A stretch of DNA of 64,000 bases from an uncultured Stenotrophomonas sp. (GTDB lineage: Bacteria; Pseudomonadota; Gammaproteobacteria; Xanthomonadales; Xanthomonadaceae). The stretch spans positions 2,194,626 to 2,258,625 of the forward strand of contig FLTS01000001.1 in NCBI GenBank assembly GCA_900078405.1. The letters are read 5' to 3'. The translations under genes and the position numbers were made by a program. The notes beneath the pieces are model-generated. The model was not told where the DNA came from and searched no databases. It saw nothing but the letters and a program-made list of their open reading frames with translations. Shown piece after piece: positions 56,108 through 64,000 of this stretch. Numbering within the stretch: the stretch's first letter is position 1; each line of letters starts with the position of its first letter.

Positions 56108-57283
56108 TCAGGCCACCGCCACCGGCTCCATGTCCAGATCGCAGACGACACGGTTGCGGCCGGCGGCCTTGGCCCGGTACAGCGCCGCGTCGGCCCGCGC
56201 CAGCAGCCGCTCCAGCGTGGCATCGATGCCGGCCGCGATACCGATGCTGGTGGTGACGGCGATCGGGCCGATGTCGCTGTCCAGCGGGCAGGCCTCCAGC
56301 GCAGCGCGCAGACGTTCGGCCAGCGCCTGCGCCTGCTCCAGGCTGGTGGCCGGCAGCAGCAGCACGAATTCCTCGCCGCCGTAGCGGCCCAGCAGGCTGT
56401 CGCGGCCGCGCAGGTTGCGCTGCAGGGTGCGCGCCATGTGGTGCAGCACCGCGTCGCCGGCCTGGTGGCCGTGGGTGTCGTTGACCCGCTTGAAGTGGTC
56501 CAGGTCCAGCAGCAGCACCGCGAACGGCAGCCGCCGCAGCTGGCATTGCACCAGTTGCCCGCGGCCGTCGTCCATCAGCGCGGTGCGGTTGAGCAGGCCG
56601 GTCAGGCCATCGCGCCGCGCCAGCCGGCGCAGGTCCACCATCTGCCGCTCGACGATCAGCAGCACCAGCGCGAAAGTGTGGCCCATCATCACGATCAGGC
56701 TGCCGACGTAGGTGACGTTCATCGGCAGGCCGGCGCGCAGGATGTCGCCGCCGGCCCCCGGCGCAACCGGAAGCAGCGCCCGCACCAGATACAACAGCCC
56801 GTCGCACACGAACACCACTGCCGCGATGCGGCAGCTGCGGCGGGTGTCGGCCGGCGCGTGGCGCAGCAGCAGCCAGACTTCCCAGCCCTTCCAGATCAGC
56901 ACCAGCAGGCTGTACAGCGCCAGGCGGATGCCCAGGTCGGGCGTGACCACGCTGAACCAGACGATGCACAGCATGTACCCGCCAGCCAGCACCAGCGCCG
57001 GGCGCAGCGGCGCGCGGCGGCCGACGTGCAGGGCCACGCCGCACAGCAGCAGCACGCTGCCGAGCACGGCGAAGGCGTTGCGCCCCACGATCGACAGCAG
57101 CTCCGGCATCTGCCCCTGCAGGCCGAGCAGGGTGGTGCCCAGCGCGCCGGCCCACAGGCTGGCCGCCCACAGCCGCGGCACCGGGTGCCCGCGCATAACC
57201 AGCAGGATCAGCGAAAAGCCCGCCGCCAGCCCGATGTGCAGCAACAGGCCGATGATGGCGATGGTGGGGAAATCCAGGGTCAT
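56108..57283 (-). CDS. Membrane diguanylate cyclase (GGDEF)
   Basis: A 391-aa protein that should make cyclic di-GMP. Seven or so helices (about residues 5-215) form the sensor part, followed by a short linker helix and the GGDEF domain (about 225-380). The active site reads RYGGEEFVLLLP and the GGDEF domain opens with RDGLTGLLNRTAL and LDLDHFKRVNDTHGHQAGD. An RGRD lies upstream, but six residues, not the usual five, separate it from GGEEF, so the inhibitory site may be out of register. The ATG at 57283 is used. The 180-base gap to fpr holds only a GGGTCC-GGTT-GGACCC hairpin (57328-57343). Confidence 0.93.
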   Translation of the reverse strand: MTLDFPTIAIIGLLLHIGLAAGFSLILLVMRGHPVPRLWAASLWAGALGTTLLGLQGQMPELLSIVGRNAFAVLGSVLLLCGVALHVGRRAPLRPALVLAGGYMLCIVWFSVVTPDLGIRLALYSLLVLIWKGWEVWLLLRHAPADTRRSCRIAAVVFVCDGLLYLVRALLPVAPGAGGDILRAGLPMNVTYVGSLIVMMGHTFALVLLIVERQMVDLRRLARRDGLTGLLNRTALMDDGRGQLVQCQLRRLPFAVLLLDLDHFKRVNDTHGHQAGDAVLHHMARTLQRNLRGRDSLLGRYGGEEFVLLLPATSLEQAQALAERLRAALEACPLDSDIGPIAVTTSIGIAAGIDATLERLLARADAALYRAKAAGRNRVVCDLDMEPVAVA

Positions 57284-57463
57284 CGAAAAACTCGCGGGCA
57301 GGGACTTGGCGGCGGATGCGAGGGTCCGGTTGGACCCGGTTTCCCGTCTCCCGATGGGGGAGGGGCTTGCATGCCGTACTCCACATAGCTCAGGCGCGAC
57401 GGCGAGGCATCACCCTACACACGCCGGATTCTCACACAATGCCGGCGCACCACGGCGCGGCCT

Positions 57464-58249
57464 TCACTTGCTGCTGACGTACTTCTCGCGCCGTATCCGC
57501 GGCACCGGCAGGCCGGCCGCCTTCAACGCCTCGAAACAAGCATCGACCATCTCCGGGTTGCCGCACAGGTAGGCGATGTCGCGTTGCGGGTCGGGGGAAA
57601 TCCCGGCCAATTGCTGCTGCACGTAGCCCTGGCGCACGTCCGGGTGCGGGTCGGCCGGCAGTTCGCGCGACAGGCAGGGCAGGTAGCGGAAGCCGGGGTT
57701 GGCCTCGGCAAAGGCACGGAAATCGTCGCCGTACAGCAGCTCGGCCGGCGTGCGTGCACCCTGCAGCAGCAGCACCTCCACGCCACGCTCGGCAATGGCC
57801 CGGCGCAGCAGCGGCAGCATCGAGCGGTACGGGGTGACGCCGGTGCCGGTGGCGATCAGCAGGTAGCGGCCGTTGCGGTCGCCCGGCTGCAGGCAGAAGC
57901 GCCCGAACGGCCCGCTGGCGGTGACATACCCGCCGATCTGCAAGCCCTCGAACAACGCCGTGGCAGCACCTCCGGGCACGAAGCTGACCGCGATTTCCAC
58001 CGCCTCGCCCGGCCCCGGTACGTGTTCGTGCAGGGTCGCCAGCGAATAGCTGCGTTTGGCCGCGGTGCCGTCGGCATATTCGAAATGCACCTGGATGAAT
58101 TGCCCGGGCTGGAAATCCAGCGGCTGGCCGTCGTCGCGGACGAACTGGTAGTGGCCGACCGTGGGCGCCAGCATGCGGCGGCCGACCAGCTTGAGGGGGA
58201 ATTGGACAGGCACGAAGGAAGGAACAGTGTGTAGCCGGGCCGGTGCCAC
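57464..58249 (-). CDS. fpr: Ferredoxin/flavodoxin--NADP+ reductase
   Basis: A 261-aa flavoenzyme that moves electrons between NADPH and ferredoxin or flavodoxin. It has the FAD-binding RSYSLAT block, LIATGTGVTPYRSM for NADP, CGNPEMVDACFE, and the short C-terminal tail ending REKYVSSK. The GTG at 58249 is preferred as it follows AGGAG at the right distance. A GTG at 58213 would give a 249-aa form but has no ribosome site, and a GTG at 58276 is further upstream. It is divergent from the exporter ATPase gene. Confidence 0.9.
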   Translation of the reverse strand: MAPARLHTVPSFVPVQFPLKLVGRRMLAPTVGHYQFVRDDGQPLDFQPGQFIQVHFEYADGTAAKRSYSLATLHEHVPGPGEAVEIAVSFVPGGAATALFEGLQIGGYVTASGPFGRFCLQPGDRNGRYLLIATGTGVTPYRSMLPLLRRAIAERGVEVLLLQGARTPAELLYGDDFRAFAEANPGFRYLPCLSRELPADPHPDVRQGYVQQQLAGISPDPQRDIAYLCGNPEMVDACFEALKAAGLPVPRIRREKYVSSK

Positions 58250-58313
58250 GGGGGCTCCTATAATACCGGCTCGCACTTATCCGGCGCCGGCACCGCGGCG
58301 CGAAGGCCAGAGC

Positions 58314-59267
<954 letters not shown>

Positions 59268-59352
59268 TCCGGCCATCTCCACCAGAACTCCACCAAGCCC
59301 GCCTTCCCGCGCCATCCGCGCCGGGAGGCAGAAGCCAAAGACATTGGACGCG

Positions 59353-60144
59353 ATGACCACCACCCAACCCACCGACACCCACCGCAACCTCGTTGCCCTG
59401 GGCACCATCGTCCGCCGCGAAGTGCACCGCATCCTGCGCATCTGGAGCCAGACGCTGGTGCCGCCGGCGATCACGATGGTGCTGTACTTCATGATCTTCG
59501 GCGGCCTGATCGGCTCGAAGATCGGCGACATGGGCGGCTACAGCTACATGCAGTTCATCGTGCCGGGGCTGGTGATGATGAGCGTGATCCAGAACAGCTA
59601 CGGCAACATCAGCTCCTCGTTCTTCGGCGCCAAGTTCGGCCGCCACGTCGAGGAACTGCTGGTCAGCCCGATGCCGAACTGGGTGATCCTGTGGGGCTAC
59701 GTGGCCGGCGCGGTGCTGCGCGGGGTGATGGTCGGGGTGATCGTGCTGTTCATCGCCATGTTCTTCACCCCGGTGCGCATTCCGCACCCGCTGGTGACGC
59801 TGAGCACGGTGCTGCTGGGCGCGGTGATCTTCTCGCTGGCCGGCTTCATCAACGCCGTCTACGCCAAGAAGTTCGACGACGTGGCGATCGTGCCGACCTT
59901 CATCCTGACCCCGCTGACCTACCTCGGCGGCGTGTTCTACTCGGTCACCCTGCTGCCGGGCTGGGCGCAGGCAGCCACCCACGCCAACCCGATCTTCTAC
60001 ATGGTCAACGCCTTCCGCTACGGCCTGCTGGACAAGAGCGACGTGCCGCTGTGGGTGGCCTATGCCCTGATGCTCGGCTTCGTCGCCGCACTCACCGCGC
60101 TGTCGCTGTGGCTGCTGCGGCGTGGCGTGGGCCTGCGTAGCTGA
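59353..60144 (+). CDS. ABC-2 exporter permease (YadH-like)
   Basis: A 263-aa inner-membrane permease with six helices. Its blocks IVRREVHRILRIWSQTLVPP, LVMMSVIQNSYGNISSSFFGAKF, VEELLVSPMPNWVIL and TFILTPLTYLGGVFYS match YadH. A TTG at 59344 could add three residues; neither start has a strong ribosome site. It lies 85 bases after the ATPase gene. The stop codon is followed at once by an in-frame-shifted ATG (TGATG), but panE is more likely to use the ATG at 60168. Confidence 0.92.
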   Translation: MTTTQPTDTHRNLVALGTIVRREVHRILRIWSQTLVPPAITMVLYFMIFGGLIGSKIGDMGGYSYMQFIVPGLVMMSVIQNSYGNISSSFFGAKFGRHVEELLVSPMPNWVILWGYVAGAVLRGVMVGVIVLFIAMFFTPVRIPHPLVTLSTVLLGAVIFSLAGFINAVYAKKFDDVAIVPTFILTPLTYLGGVFYSVTLLPGWAQAATHANPIFYMVNAFRYGLLDKSDVPLWVAYALMLGFVAALTALSLWLLRRGVGLRS

Positions 60145-60167
60145 TGGCACATCCAACGGAGGAATCC

Positions 60168-61106
60168 ATGCGCATCCTGATCCTCGGCGCCGGCGGTACC
60201 GGCGGCTATTTCGGCGGGCGGCTGGCGCAGGCCGGCATCGACGTGACCTTCCTCGTGCGTCCTGCGCGCGCAATGCAGTTGCAGCGTGACGGGCTGGTGA
60301 TCCGCAGCCCGCTCGGCGACGCCCGCATCGCGGTTGCGCACGTCACCGCCGATGCGTTGCCGGCGCTGGCGCGGGAGCGGCCGTTCGACCTGGTGATCCT
60401 CAGCTGCAAGGCCTACGACCTGGACGGCTCGATCGACGCCATCGCCCCGGCGGTCGGCATGGGCACCACGGTGATGCCGATCCTCAACGGCCTGCGCCAC
60501 TATGCCGCGCTCGATGCGCGCTTCGGCCGCGACGCGGTGCTGGGCGGGCTGTGCTTCATCAGCGCGACCAAGGCCGACGACGGCGCCATCGTGCATCTGG
60601 ACAAGCCCGCGCGCATCACCTTCGGCGAACGTGATGGCAACGCCACGGGCGCGCGCGTGGCCGCGTTCGCCGCCGCCTGCGAGACCGCCGGCATCACCCA
60701 CGTTGCATCTGCCGACATCGCGCAGGAACAGTGGATCAAGTACACCTTCCTTGCCACGCTGGCCGCAGGCACCTGCCTGATGCGCAGCGACATCGGCAGC
60801 ATCGTCGCCTGCGACGGCGGCGATGCCTTCATGCGCGCGCTGTACGACGAGTGCCTTGCCGCCGCCGCGCATGAAGACCAGCCGATCCCGCAGAAGGCGC
60901 AGGGCATCGCGCTGGCCGCATTGACCCAACCCGGTTCGTCGATCAAGGCCTCGATGCTGCGCGACCTTGAAGCCGGGCAGCGCGTTGAAGCGGCGCACAT
61001 CATCGGTGACATGCTCGAACGCGCGCGTGCCGCCGGCCATGCCGCACCGTTGCTGCAGGCGGCGCATTGCCACTTGCAGGCCTACGAGGCGCAGCGCGCC
61101 GGCTGA
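60168..61106 (+). CDS. panE: 2-dehydropantoate 2-reductase
   Basis: A 312-aa NADPH-dependent enzyme that reduces ketopantoate to pantoate for coenzyme A synthesis. It begins with the dinucleotide-binding MRILILGAGGTGGYFGGRLAQAG, has the catalytic Lys in EQWIKYTFLA and the C-terminal GSSIKASMLRDLEAG with the substrate-binding Ser/Asn region. The ATG at 60168 follows GGAGGAA. Several proteins of this family have other substrates, so the exact activity is moderately sure. Likely co-transcribed with the exporter genes. Confidence 0.9.
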   Translation: MRILILGAGGTGGYFGGRLAQAGIDVTFLVRPARAMQLQRDGLVIRSPLGDARIAVAHVTADALPALARERPFDLVILSCKAYDLDGSIDAIAPAVGMGTTVMPILNGLRHYAALDARFGRDAVLGGLCFISATKADDGAIVHLDKPARITFGERDGNATGARVAAFAAACETAGITHVASADIAQEQWIKYTFLATLAAGTCLMRSDIGSIVACDGGDAFMRALYDECLAAAAHEDQPIPQKAQGIALAALTQPGSSIKASMLRDLEAGQRVEAAHIIGDMLERARAAGHAAPLLQAAHCHLQAYEAQRAG

Positions 61107-61236
61107 CGGGAGCCGCACGTCACTTCGGCGTGGTTGAATCCGGATTCACTCCCGCCTGCCGAGCCATGCCGATGAACCGGTTGCCCTCCTGCCCGCCGCG
61201 TGCCGCCGTCCTCTCCCCTATCCCCGGGGCCAGCGC

Positions 61237-62055
61237 ATGAACGTTCTCGCAAACCTGCTTTCATGGACGCTGCTGGCCGCATGCACACTTCCGGTGCAGG
61301 CCGGCGAATTCCGCTGGCCCGAAGGCAGAAAGGCGGCGGTGAGCTTGGCTTATGACGACGCGCTGGATTCGCAGCTGGACAACGCCATCCCGGCGCTGGA
61401 CCGGCATGGGCTCAAGGGCAGCTTCTACCTGACGCTCGCCGCGCAAACGGTGCGCACGCGCATCGTTGAATGGCGCGCGGCAGCGGCCAATGGCCACGAG
61501 CTTGGCAACCACAGCCTGTTCCACCAATGCTCGGGCAAGGGACCGGGCCGCGAATGGGTGCAGCCGCAGCAGGACCTGGATACCGTCAGCGTGGCGCAGA
61601 TGCACGCGCAGGTCGCGCTGGCCAACACGATGCTGCATGCCATCGACGGCGGTGGCGAACGCACCTTCACCGTGCCCTGCGGCGACCGGTTCGCAAGCGA
61701 TGGCAGTTACCTCGATGCGGTGGCGCCGCTGTTCGCCGGCATCAAGTCGGCCGTCGGCGACGTGGTCGACGACATGGCCGCGCTGGACCCGCTGGCGGTG
61801 CCGGTAATCGCCCCGGACGGCATGAGCGGCGCGGAAATGATCGCACTGGTGGAGCAGGCCGGCCGCAGCGGCGGCATGGTGAACTTCACCTTCCACGGCA
61901 TTGGCGGCGACCACCTCGCGGTGACGCGCGAAGCCCACGGGGAACTGCTGGCCTACCTGGCCGCGCACCGTGACGTGTACTGGACCGCCACCTTCCTCGA
62001 ACAGATGCGCTGGGTGCATGCGCAGCGGGCACCGGCGCAACTGCCCCGGCCCTGA
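61237..62055 (+). CDS. Exported polysaccharide deacetylase-like protein
   Basis: A 272-aa protein with a signal peptide (cleavage near VQA-GE) and the NodB homology fold. The first motif is SLAYDDALDSQ with the catalytic and metal Asp, and the second is GHELGNHSLFH with the two metal His. Further blocks near VPCGDRF and FTFHGIGGD complete the site. Members remove acetyl groups from chitin, peptidoglycan or related sugars; the substrate is not clear. The ATG at 61237 is the best start. The 130 bases upstream have no visible feature. Confidence 0.88.
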   Translation: MNVLANLLSWTLLAACTLPVQAGEFRWPEGRKAAVSLAYDDALDSQLDNAIPALDRHGLKGSFYLTLAAQTVRTRIVEWRAAAANGHELGNHSLFHQCSGKGPGREWVQPQQDLDTVSVAQMHAQVALANTMLHAIDGGGERTFTVPCGDRFASDGSYLDAVAPLFAGIKSAVGDVVDDMAALDPLAVPVIAPDGMSGAEMIALVEQAGRSGGMVNFTFHGIGGDHLAVTREAHGELLAYLAAHRDVYWTATFLEQMRWVHAQRAPAQLPRP

Positions 62056-62110
62056 ATCACCACGCCGCCTCCGATACACTCGCCTTCCCGCAGATGAGGA
62101 GTATGGATGC

Positions 62111-62809
62111 ATGGAAACGAACAGGAGCTTGTTGGTGCTGGGCATGGCAGTGATCCTGCTGGCCGGGTGCAGGAAGCCGGACGAGTCGGCTCCAGCGGCG
62201 CCGGAACCGGCAGCGACGGCACCCGCAGCAGCCGTTGAAAGCGCGCCTGCGGCCGAACCCGCCACGCCGGCAACTACCCCTGCCCCAACCGCCACGCCTG
62301 CACCGGGCTTCGACATCGCCGCCCTGCCCGTCAGCACCGCTGACCTGCCCGCCTGGCCGTATGCCGTGCTGCCTGCAGGCTACGCGTTCGACGACGCCGA
62401 CAACCTGGGCAAACGCACCAAGGATCTGGCGCGCATCCCGGTGTGGACCGGCAGCCAGCTGTTGTGGGTGGAAGGCAAGGTGTTCAGCGACGGCATCGAC
62501 AATATCGACGGCAAGACCTTCTCCAAGTTCGAGCTGGGCAAGGGCCTGCGCCAGCAGATCGAGGCGCTCGGCGGTGTGCGCGTCAGCGAACGCAGCTACG
62601 ACCGCGACACCTACAAGGCCAACGAGAAGGAACTGGACGACTTCCGCCAGGAGTTCCGCGACCTGGGGGATGCCTATTGGTACGACAAGGACGTGGACAC
62701 TTACGCCATCCGCCGCGCCGACGGCCTGATCTGGGTGGTGCTGCAAACGCGCAACAACGATGCCGCCATCCTGGTGGCGGAAGGCCCGCTGCCGGCCGCG
62801 GCGAACTGA
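62111..62809 (+). CDS. Putative lipoprotein of unknown function
   Basis: A 232-aa protein with the lipobox LLAGC (Cys20) followed by Arg, then a long Ala/Pro/Thr-rich linker (to about residue 65) and a globular C-terminal part. The latter has PAWPYAVLPAGYAFDDA, FSKFELGKGLRQQIEALGG and DRDTYKANEKELDDFRQEF, which recall the OmpA-associated lipoproteins of xanthomonads, but I cannot name the family. The ATG at 62111 gives the signal. The gene ends four bases before the convergent tatD gene. Confidence 0.78.
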   Translation: METNRSLLVLGMAVILLAGCRKPDESAPAAPEPAATAPAAAVESAPAAEPATPATTPAPTATPAPGFDIAALPVSTADLPAWPYAVLPAGYAFDDADNLGKRTKDLARIPVWTGSQLLWVEGKVFSDGIDNIDGKTFSKFELGKGLRQQIEALGGVRVSERSYDRDTYKANEKELDDFRQEFRDLGDAYWYDKDVDTYAIRRADGLIWVVLQTRNNDAAILVAEGPLPAAAN

Positions 62810-62813
62810 CGGA

Positions 62814-63614
62814 TCAAGCCGTCACGCCCGGCAAACGGAAGAACGCCGCCGCCGTCGCCACCGAGGCGGCGGCGGTGGTTTCCACCGCCTCGCCACGGTC
62901 ACGCGCCACTTCCTCGACGATGTGTGCCAGGAACGCCGGCTCGTTGCGGCGGTCCTTCGGCAGCGGCTTGAGCGTGCGCGGCAGCAGGTAGGGCGCGTCG
63001 GTCTCGATCATCAGCCGCCCGGCCGGGATGTGCTTCACCAGCTCGCGCAGGTGCGCGCCGCGGCGCTCGTCGCACAGCCAGCCGGTGATGCCGATGTACC
63101 AGTCGCGGTCCAGGTAGTCGAACATTTCTTCGCGCGTTCCGGTGAAGCAGTGCACCACCGCCGGGCCAAGCTTGCCATCGAAGTTCTTCATCATCGCGAT
63201 GAAATCGCCATGCGCATCACGCTGGTGCAGGAACAGCGGCTTGCCGTTCTCGGAAGCCAGCTGCAACTGCCGCTCGAACGCCCTGCGCTGCGCCGGGCGC
63301 GGCGAGAAATCGCGGTTGTAGTCCAGCCCGCATTCGCCCACCGCCACCACCTCCGGGTGCACATGCAGCGCGCGCATCTGCGCATCGCATTCGTCGGTGT
63401 ATTCCACCGCGTGGTGCGGGTGCACGCCGGCAGTGGCGTACAGGAAACCGGGATGCCGCCGCGCCAGCTCCAGTGCCATCGGCGAATGCTCGCGGCTGGC
63501 GCCGGTCACCACCATCTGCACCACGCCGGCGGCACGGGCGCGTTCGAGTACCGCATCGAGATCGCGCTCGAACGATTCGTGGGTGAGGTTGGCGCCGATG
63601 TCGATCAGTTGCAT
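62814..63614 (-). CDS. tatD: TatD-family metal-dependent DNase
   Basis: A 266-aa TIM-barrel hydrolase, a 3'-5' exonuclease in E. coli and linked to DNA repair and quality control. It begins MQLIDIGANLTHESFERD and has AGVHPHHA, VGECGLDYNRDFSP, PLFLHQRDAH, VVHCFTGT and IETDAPYLLPR, the TatD set of metal ligands. The N-terminal HxH of many relatives is replaced by IGANLTH, as in true TatD. The ATG at 63614 is clear. Confidence 0.95.
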   Translation of the reverse strand: MQLIDIGANLTHESFERDLDAVLERARAAGVVQMVVTGASREHSPMALELARRHPGFLYATAGVHPHHAVEYTDECDAQMRALHVHPEVVAVGECGLDYNRDFSPRPAQRRAFERQLQLASENGKPLFLHQRDAHGDFIAMMKNFDGKLGPAVVHCFTGTREEMFDYLDRDWYIGITGWLCDERRGAHLRELVKHIPAGRLMIETDAPYLLPRTLKPLPKDRRNEPAFLAHIVEEVARDRGEAVETTAAASVATAAAFFRLPGVTA

Positions 63615-63649
63615 GGGATGGGGGAATGGAGAATCGGGAAACGGTAATT

Positions 63650-63717
63650 GTAGATGCGGAGCTTGCCCCGCATGGCGCCTCTTCGTGAACAGTCATGCCG
63701 GACGGGCCACGCACCTA
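63650..63717. repeat. Decayed GTAG REP pair
   Basis: GTAGATGCGGAGCTTGCCCC and, inverted, GGACGGGCCACGCACCTAC, with TCTTCGTGAACAG as a worn spacer. It lies between the divergent tatD and hrpB genes. Confidence 0.65.
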
Positions 63718-63728
63718 CAATGTCGCGC

Positions 63729-64000
63729 ATGTCGTCCACGTTCCCCATTTCCCCGCTGCTGCCCGCCATCGCCGACAGCCTCACCGCACACCCGCGGCTG
63801 GTGCTCGAAGCCCCGCCCGGCGCCGGCAAGACCACGCAGGTACCGCTGGCGCTGCTCGACGCACCGTGGCTGGCCAGCCGCCGGATCGTGATGCTGGAAC
63901 CGCGCCGGGTGGCCGCGCGCAGTGCCGCGCAGTTCATGGCAAAACAGTTGGGCGAGGCGGTCGGCGAGACCGTCGGCTACCGCATCCGCTTCGAAAACAA
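63729..64000 (+). CDS. hrpB: ATP-dependent helicase HrpB, N-terminal part (runs off the window)
   Basis: The first 90 residues of a DEAH-type helicase. The opening MSSTFPISPLLPAIADSL is followed by Walker A in APPGAGKTTQVPL (about residues 28-40) and motif Ia in MLEPRRVAARSAA, then GETVGYRIRFEN. These match HrpB, which is close to 830 aa in full. The end of the gene lies outside the window. The ATG at 63729 is the first good start after the REP element. Confidence 0.92.
   Translation, partial: MSSTFPISPLLPAIADSLTAHPRLVLEAPPGAGKTTQVPLALLDAPWLASRRIVMLEPRRVAARSAAQFMAKQLGEAVGETVGYRIRFEN

Noticed and set aside
58259..58264. TATAAT on the plus strand taken as a firm promoter for the YadG-like gene.
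   Set aside because: No -35 element is visible at 16-18 bases upstream, and the box overlaps the leader of fpr. I mention it only as possible.

Overview
The window is high-GC chromosomal DNA from a gammaproteobacterium of the Xanthomonadaceae/Lysobacteraceae group (Stenotrophomonas, Pseudoxanthomonas or Xanthomonas are the best guesses). This rests on the gene content (monomeric NADP-isocitrate dehydrogenase beside aceK, a large Oar-like TonB receptor, a TonB-domain lipoprotein, rpsU-yqeY-dnaG), the GTG/TTG starts and the many GTAG-type palindromic repeats between genes. Nearly all genes are intact. I see no prophage, insertion-sequence transposase, CRISPR array, tRNA or rRNA gene.

Layout. 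1-7.8 kb (minus strand): aceK, icd, a lipoprotein plus LysM protein pair, queF and an M20 amidohydrolase. 8.0-15.8 kb (plus): an MdtABC-type RND efflux operon with one adaptor and two different permeases, closed by a long hairpin-rich repeat (copy A). 16.5-19.8 kb (minus): the 2-oxoadipate dioxygenase HglS, a secreted unknown, a HAD phosphatase and a secreted EF-hand protein. 20.0-34.5 kb: a divergent block that reads as a peptidoglycan-peptide scavenging locus. Its minus arm is a transglutaminase-like protein, a TonB receptor, an S12 serine hydrolase, an AmiD-like amidase, a VanX-like D,D-dipeptidase and a membrane protein. Its plus arm is an SH3-NlpC/P60 endopeptidase, an L-Ala-D/L-Glu epimerase, repeat copy B, an RpiR/MurR regulator, a YkuD-fold protein and an unusual symporter. 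34.6-42.9 kb: PQQ-type sugar dehydrogenase, AidB-like acyl-CoA dehydrogenase, GH3 glycosidase, MscS channel, folB and tsaD. 43.0-48.5 kb: rpsU, yqeY, a BrkB protein, dnaG, a DUF442 phosphatase and a bile-acid-type symporter. 48.6-64 kb: GST, YqhA, a TonB-domain lipoprotein, a NatAB-type exporter with a hydrolase, a three-gene membrane/HTH operon with paired operators, a diguanylate cyclase, ferredoxin reductase, a YadGH-type exporter, PanE, polysaccharide deacetylase, a lipoprotein, TatD and the start of hrpB.

The most interesting region is the divergent peptidoglycan locus. Its enzymes together could cut the stem peptide at the MurNAc-L-Ala, D-Glu-diamino acid and D-Ala-D-Ala bonds, and convert L-Ala-D-Glu to L-Ala-L-Glu. 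It also carries an outer-membrane receptor, a MurR-type regulator and an AT-rich repeated motif between the divergent operons. Other points are aceK beside a non-canonical (monomeric) IDH, REP elements that supply the stop codons of upstream genes, two paired operators upstream of the small HTH operon, and a symporter whose substrate-site Arg is Cys and whose NMDGT motif is missing.
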